From the NCBI GenBank assembly GCA_000697335.1, contig JNEM01007774.1, positions 1 to 27,754 on the forward strand: a stretch of 27,754 nucleotides of DNA. Direction: 5' to 3'. The notes under the pieces are model-generated. The model saw only the letters and a list, made by a program, of their open reading frames with translations, was not told the DNA's origin and searched no databases. The stretch comes from Conidiobolus incongruus B7586. Lineage: Eukaryota > Entomophthoromycota > Entomophthoromycetes > Entomophthorales > Conidiobolaceae. How positions within the stretch are numbered: the stretch's first letter is position 1; each line of letters begins with the position of its first letter. Made by a program: the position numbers and the translations under genes. Of this stretch, positions 22,201 through 27,754 are shown piece after piece.

Positions 22201-25200
22201 TTGATGAGCTAGTTATTATACTTAGTCAGTGTAATCGATTGCTTTACAGGTATCTATGGGCATACATTTTCCTATTGATATCATCAGAATTAAGTAATTA
22301 GATTTATATATTAAATAAATTTTAATAAAATGTAACAGAAATTTCCACCTTTTACGAATGAAGTAATTCAATAGTTGTATTGAATGAGATCAACTCATTA
22401 TATAATCATTCCGAATCAATTGGATAAGAATTATAGATATTATCATCTTTAATTTGGTAAATTTGATTCTACTATTTAGTTCATATGAAAAATAATAATT
22501 TCTCTGATTCCAATAAAAAAAATCATAAACTTGAATCAGCCTAATAGCAAATAATCATAATTATCATAGTGCAATAGTGAACCAATTGAAGTTATCAGTT
22601 CTTTGAATTCTCCTAATTTCAATGTGATCAAATTTTAATTAAAATTGCATAATTTTAAACTAGAAATCAAACTAAAAATTAAAAACTATCCAATAATCTT
22701 ATTTAACAATTAATATTTAGAATATTTATGCCTTTAAACCATCCATAAATGTAAACTTTTTAGCTAGATTATGGTTCAAATAAAAATATCCACTCAATAT
22801 GCATTGTTATATTAAAGTATCCAGTTTATTTAAGATTTTACCACATTTTTACTCATTTAAAAATAATTTTAATAAGTAAATTTGTTTTATAAAATTAAAT
22901 TAGTTTTAATAAAGAAAAAATGATTATTATAATTAAATAATTTAAATTTCATTTTATTATAATTTATATTATTTTTTAATTAATAATAAAATATAATTAT
23001 AATAATCAAAATTTAATTTAATAATATAATTATTACATTAATATAATAATCTATCCAAGATAATCATGTTAAAGTTTTTCTATTTATCTTTTATATTATT
23101 CCAATAATGAAATATGTAATAAAGATTTTATATAAATTAAATTATGTAGAAATGGTAAGAGTCTTAATTATTAAGCAATCATAGCGAATTTCCAAATTAA
23201 GTAGGATAATTCCACAATTTTGAAATATCAAATTGAATGAATAATGATTCACTCCAATATTTAACTTAGTTTATATGATTAAGTGGTGATAATCAGGTTG
23301 ATCATTTTTTTAAGGTGAATATTCTCTACTATATTAATAACATGAATCAATTCTTTATCCCTAATAAAATTTTTTTTCATTTTTTTTTAAAATTTTGAAA
23401 TATAATTCAAATTAATAATTAGATGATTAATTTGGAAATTTATAAATAATTTAATCAAATTTCAATTTTAATAAATTTCAAATTGAATAAATTTTTATCT
23501 TTCATGCTTCATTCTAGCCAAAAAATATAGAGATTTGTAAACTGATTCATATAGCTTTTATGATAAAAGTGTACGATAAATTTGATTTTAATAAATTTTA
23601 AATATTTGATAATTAAAATTTTAAAAAATTATATTAATAAAAATTTTTATTATTAAAATTTAATATAAAAATTTCAAAATTATTTATTTTAGAAAAAAAA
23701 ATAAATAAAATATATAATTAATTAAAATTATATATTTTTATTAATAATTATTTTTTTAAATTAAAATTAATTTATAAAATGTTATTAATATTTTTTTAAA
23801 CTAATAAATCGACATAATTATTAATTATATATTGTTAAAATAGTATTAAATCTGAATAACTGTCTAAATCTTTTGAATAAATAATGATAATGTACAATTA
23901 ATAAAATTTTCATGCTTCGGATATTTCGCTATTTATTTTAATTATTAATAAAAATTTTTACTAAATAGAGGTTATGGATATGTTTGATACTTAAAAAATC
24001 CACGATAAGCCATAATTTGATAATACAGTTTCAAGCGAACTAAGAAAACAAATATGCTAATATATTTCAATTCTTTCATTTTAACAATTTTGGATATCAG
24101 CTTAATCTCTTATTTTAAATAGTATAACTCAATAACTATTAAATTATTTTAATTTTATTAAAATATTTTAATATGAGAAGATTCGGGTGTTATGTTCATA
24201 TATTAATTAAATTAATAAAGAATTATATCAAAGACTGATATAACCTTAAAACTATTATGATAATGAATTGATTCATCACGAATATAGTTTATCATTTCTT
24301 CCGAATTAAGGTAAGGTTACAATGCTTTGTATTGTAATGATATAATATGGATTACAAGAGGACTATACTTACAATTGTGATGGGAAGATAAAGGTTATCG
24401 AATTTTAAAAACAATTATATTGAGCAAATATCGGTTCAATAGAGTATCATATTTTTCTTTTTTAAGGACTAATTGAGGGAGAATGAAAGCTATTGCGGTT
24501 TTTAATCATAAATCGGAGTCAACACTCAATTGTTTCGATTAGGATGCGAATTTTATTAATTATATAATTCCTTTGCTCTCTAGCATTACATTCTTAATAT
24601 TTTAATTTATCAATTTTCGAATCAATCATCTCAGTTTTTGTTATAATATTCGAATGAATCGAACATTGAATCAATTTGAAAGTTATGCATGATTGATTGT
24701 CAAACTTCAAAAATCAAATGTGTATATCAATAAATTTCATAATTTAAACCCTAATATCAAATAATTTTTGCACATAAAGTGGATTTAAATATACCATCAA
24801 CTAATTTATTAAAATCGGATGAAATATTTTATATTGCTAAAAATAAAATTATTATTTATTTTTTTTACTATTTAATTATTTTAGATTAAATTATTTTAAA
24901 GTATAAAAATAATTCTATTATCTAATAAAATAATTATTAATGGTTAATAATAAAATAATGATTCATTTATCGAATATATATGACTAATAACTTATATTAA
25001 TTATAAATTTGTAAAATACTTTAAAATAAATTTATATAATATTGAAAATTAATTTTAATAATTCATTATTAAATTATAATAATTTTTATACTTAATAATT
25101 TCAGATTTACTAAAATTGAATTGTATTGCAATAAAAATTTTAATTAAACATTGTTAAATTCATTGAATAATTTGATATACATAAATAAGCAGTTTTTTAT

Positions 25201-26689
25201 AAAAACTTCCTTATTTAGAAAAGGTAGCTACTTCATCAGAAAAGTTTTACTTTACTGAATTTGTCTTATTACTACATAAATCCATTTTACCAAGAAATTA
25301 CTTAACAAATATAATGCTAAATAAATTATTCACTATAATTAGAATAGGTATTTTATAGATTATATTAAATGTTTTATTAAATTATGAGATTATATCCTGA
25401 TAATTCAAATATTATTAAGCTTTTCATAAATATTATAATAATGATATTTAATCTATAAGTAATATTGTAAAAGATAAATTGATTCGAAATTCATATTCTA
25501 GATTGTATCACTCTGCAAAATAAAAAATTGAAACGTGATGAAATATATATTACTATATGTGGATTATTTCATAACCTGAATAATACTTTTATTTTTAATG
25601 TCATTAAACTTTAGTAATGAATTTTACATATCTTAACAAATATTAAAGCATATTTAAAGTTTTTAATTACATAATTATAAAATTAATACAAATAAATCTA
25701 AATCAAATATTTTAATATAAAGAATTTATTTTTGATAATCTGAAAATTATTATAATTACACATTTGTTCTAAATATATTTCATCTTATATTTATAATAGT
25801 TTTTTCTCAATATTTCTACTTTTCATTAGTTATAGTTTGAATGATTCTGTCTAATTTAACTAAGTTGAATTAATTGGAATATTTGGAAGTGAAATAAGTT
25901 TCTTTTGAAAAATATATATTAGTAGTGATATAAATCAAATAATTATATATTAATAATTTAATATCCGCAGTCAATCCTCCTTAATCTAACAATGTGGGTT
26001 TTGAATAAATTTAACTTTTTTTTGAGTCAATTATTTTTTTATGTGAGCTAATTGATGTATTTTATCATCATTTTTTATAATATAAATTTCATTTTAAATT
26101 TATTATTTTTTCAATGTTTTATTTAATATTAGAAATTTGATATTATATTCAATTAATCGATTTTTTCTAAATTTAGAAATCGGAATTCAATTTAGGTTCG
26201 TCTATGTATTGGATTAGGGAGGATTGATTAAATGAATGAAATCCGTTAATAAAGTCATATGTAATATCTATTATATTTAACCTACTTGTAAAGCGCAGAA
26301 AAATTCATTGTTTCATAATGACAATGATATTATAATTCCAGTATTTAAAAAAACTTTAATTTTTAAATTTCATAATTTTTTTCTCTCAATTTTAGGTTAA
26401 AATTAAAAATACTGTATAATAAAATCAAAGTTTTTTAACACAAAGCTAAATAATATTTGAGATAATAATTAAATAATATATTATTATTCTATTTCATATA
26501 TTATATTAATATATCAAATGGCTAAATAAAAATAATTAATAAATATATATAATAAATTAAAATAAAATTGAAGATTTTAGTTGTAAATCTTAATATTACT
26601 TTGTAATTTAAATAATGGGAATTTTTTGCAATTGAAAAAAAATAAACATTTTAATATATAAAAAGTAAAAATAAATATATAATATAAAA
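16280..26689. other. 10.4 kb of AT-rich intergenic DNA, no gene seen
   Basis: The sequence is uniformly AT-rich, with especially poor blocks around 16.3-16.85, 20.57-21.15, 22.85-23.05, 23.56-23.85, 24.83-25.1 and 26.4-26.7 kb. Short open frames exist, such as a minus-strand one at 19844-20038 without an ATG at its start and a plus-strand one within about 22.1-22.31 kb, but they are of chance length for this composition. An (AT)10 run is at 17664-17683 and a GC-stem hairpin at 17260-17281. I found no other transposase remnant, though heavily decayed ones could be hidden. Confidence 0.5.
17260..17281. repeat. GC-stem hairpin in AT-rich DNA
   Basis: CCCCTC (17260-17265) pairs exactly with GAGGGG (17276-17281) across a ten-base AT loop. 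An all-but-one G/C stem is conspicuous in this composition. No gene lies beside it and no function is assigned. Confidence 0.5.
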
Positions 26690-27754
26690 TTAATAATTTC
26701 CTTTATTTCTAATAACTTTTTGCTATACTTTTAGCAAAAATCTAATACTTAAAAAAGAGTTCTTTTTATTAAAGACTGAAATTTGATATTTTACAAACTA
26801 ATTAAATTTTCCTATAGAATTTTTTTTTCCTACAAGCTAGTTTTTTAATTGCCTAAAACAATTATAATCACATAGGTTATAATCTAAAGAATATACTAGA
26901 TGTGATAGTTTTTTCCAGTTATTTTTAATTAAAAAGTTTTTTATAACTTTAGATCTATGTATTTTATAATTATCATACAAAATAATTGGTCTTCTCAAAT
27001 TATATTGAGAATATTAATTAGAAATAGTTTTATTTAAAAAAGAAATATAAAGTTTACTATTAATTAATTTTCTTTTAAGAACTAAATAAAAATAGCATAT
27101 GCTATTATAATAATTAACATTCACTTATCAATAAAGTATTTATTTATAAGAATTTATGGAGAGGGTTAATTTAACTTAATCTAACATCTTGATTTATTTT
27201 TTAGCTAAGGATTATATAAAAGAATTTAAGATTTATTAATTATAATAATTTATTATAAAAGCTTTAGTTTCTAGTTATACCTTAGTAGGTTTTGTTTAGT
27301 AATAGCTACTCTAACTTTTTTTTAAGGTTTAGTTAAAATATAAGGTATCTATTTTATATTTTTATCAATTAATATAATTTGAACTTTAATATATATAAAA
27401 TATTTATGTAACTAATATTAAAATATTTTGATAATTCTCTAACTAAAATAAAAAAATGCTTTTTAATATAGTTTTTCATTTTATTAAACAATTAGAAAAA
27501 TAATAGTTGAAATTAATCTTTTAAATTTTAACAGGTTTTAGGTAGTTTTTTTTAGCCTTAAAATAATTTACCTAACAATAAATTATTGATTTAAATAATA
27601 TTTTATTATCAAAAGCTATATATAAATTTTAAATGAGTTTAAAGGGTTTATGGTTAAGTTTTACAAATATTAAAATAAAAGACTTTTCATGGTTATCATT
27701 TAATTTAAACATAACTAAATTAAATAACTAATTTTAAAAAATAAATTTTTTAAT
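26690..27754 (-). mobile_element. decayed mariner-family (D,D34D) DNA transposon, runs off the window
   Basis: Reading the minus strand leftwards gives a transposase remnant in the right order. A helix-turn-helix segment at 27372-27479 contains VRELSKYFNIS and INILYIL, the usual RELAE-LGVS-STVSRHL block of mariners. A segment at 27017-27124 has LINSKLYISFL, matching the TINSELY block. The catalytic region at 26840-26998 has ILYDN, KIHRSKV, NNWKKLSHLVYS and LCDYNCFRQLK. The second Asp (26972-26974) and third Asp (26867-26869) have 34 residues between them, the mariner D34D spacing. The C-terminus reads QKVIRNKGNY before TAA at 26690-26692. The first catalytic Asp position (about 27242-27244) codes Tyr, several in-frame stops are present, many where Trp is expected, and the N-terminal and catalytic parts lie in different frames, so the gene is dead. 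I could not identify terminal inverted repeats; the right end lies beyond the window or is too decayed. Confidence 0.9.

Noticed and set aside
26600-26689. Left terminal inverted repeat of the mariner
   Set aside because: Weakly suggestive words such as TTTTTTGCAATTG are present, but there is no matching partner at the other end within the window.

Overview
This is a eukaryotic nuclear window, most likely from an early-diverging or otherwise very AT-rich fungus. The evidence is one clear gene for a GATA-type zinc-finger transcription factor (minus strand, about 14.16-15.13 kb), candidate fungal-style short introns of 56-57 bases (GT start, CTAAC or TTAAC branch point, AG end), and long, extremely AT-rich gene-poor DNA. 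Placement in Mucoromycota or Zoopagomycota rather than another fungal group is an inference from the zinc-finger wording (CX2CX18CX2C) and base composition. It is not proven by the sequence.

Layout. 1-1.9 kb: AT-rich, no gene. 1.9-2.5 kb: a patch of short open frames, perhaps relic coding DNA. 2.5-6.7 kb: AT-rich, empty apart from small hairpins and a short G run. 6.73-8.19 kb: an island of clearly higher GC with gene-like open stretches. Its right half can be read as the 3' end of a spliced plus-strand gene of unknown function. 8.2-13.65 kb: AT-rich and empty except for a decayed tRNA-like sequence near 10.4 kb, ending in an extremely AT-rich block. 13.66-14.03 kb: a small unexplained island. 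14.03-16.28 kb: the gene cluster. It holds the GATA factor on the minus strand with a poly-A-signal candidate, a leader hairpin and a TATA-like box; head-to-head with it, across about 470 bases, are two candidate small plus-strand genes of 76 codons each. 16.3-26.7 kb: more than 10 kb of AT-rich DNA in which I see no gene. 26.69 kb to the right edge: a decayed mariner (D,D34D) DNA transposon on the minus strand, recognisable from its helix-turn-helix, catalytic region and C-terminus, and running off the window.

Only the GATA gene and the mariner fossil are well supported. The GATA factor and the first small plus-strand gene lie head to head and may share a promoter region, but nothing in the sequence ties them into one pathway. 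I did not find a convincing new biological system. The best leads are the uncharacterised 6.7-8.2 kb gene island, the 24-base G/C tract inside the GATA gene, and the mariner fossil.
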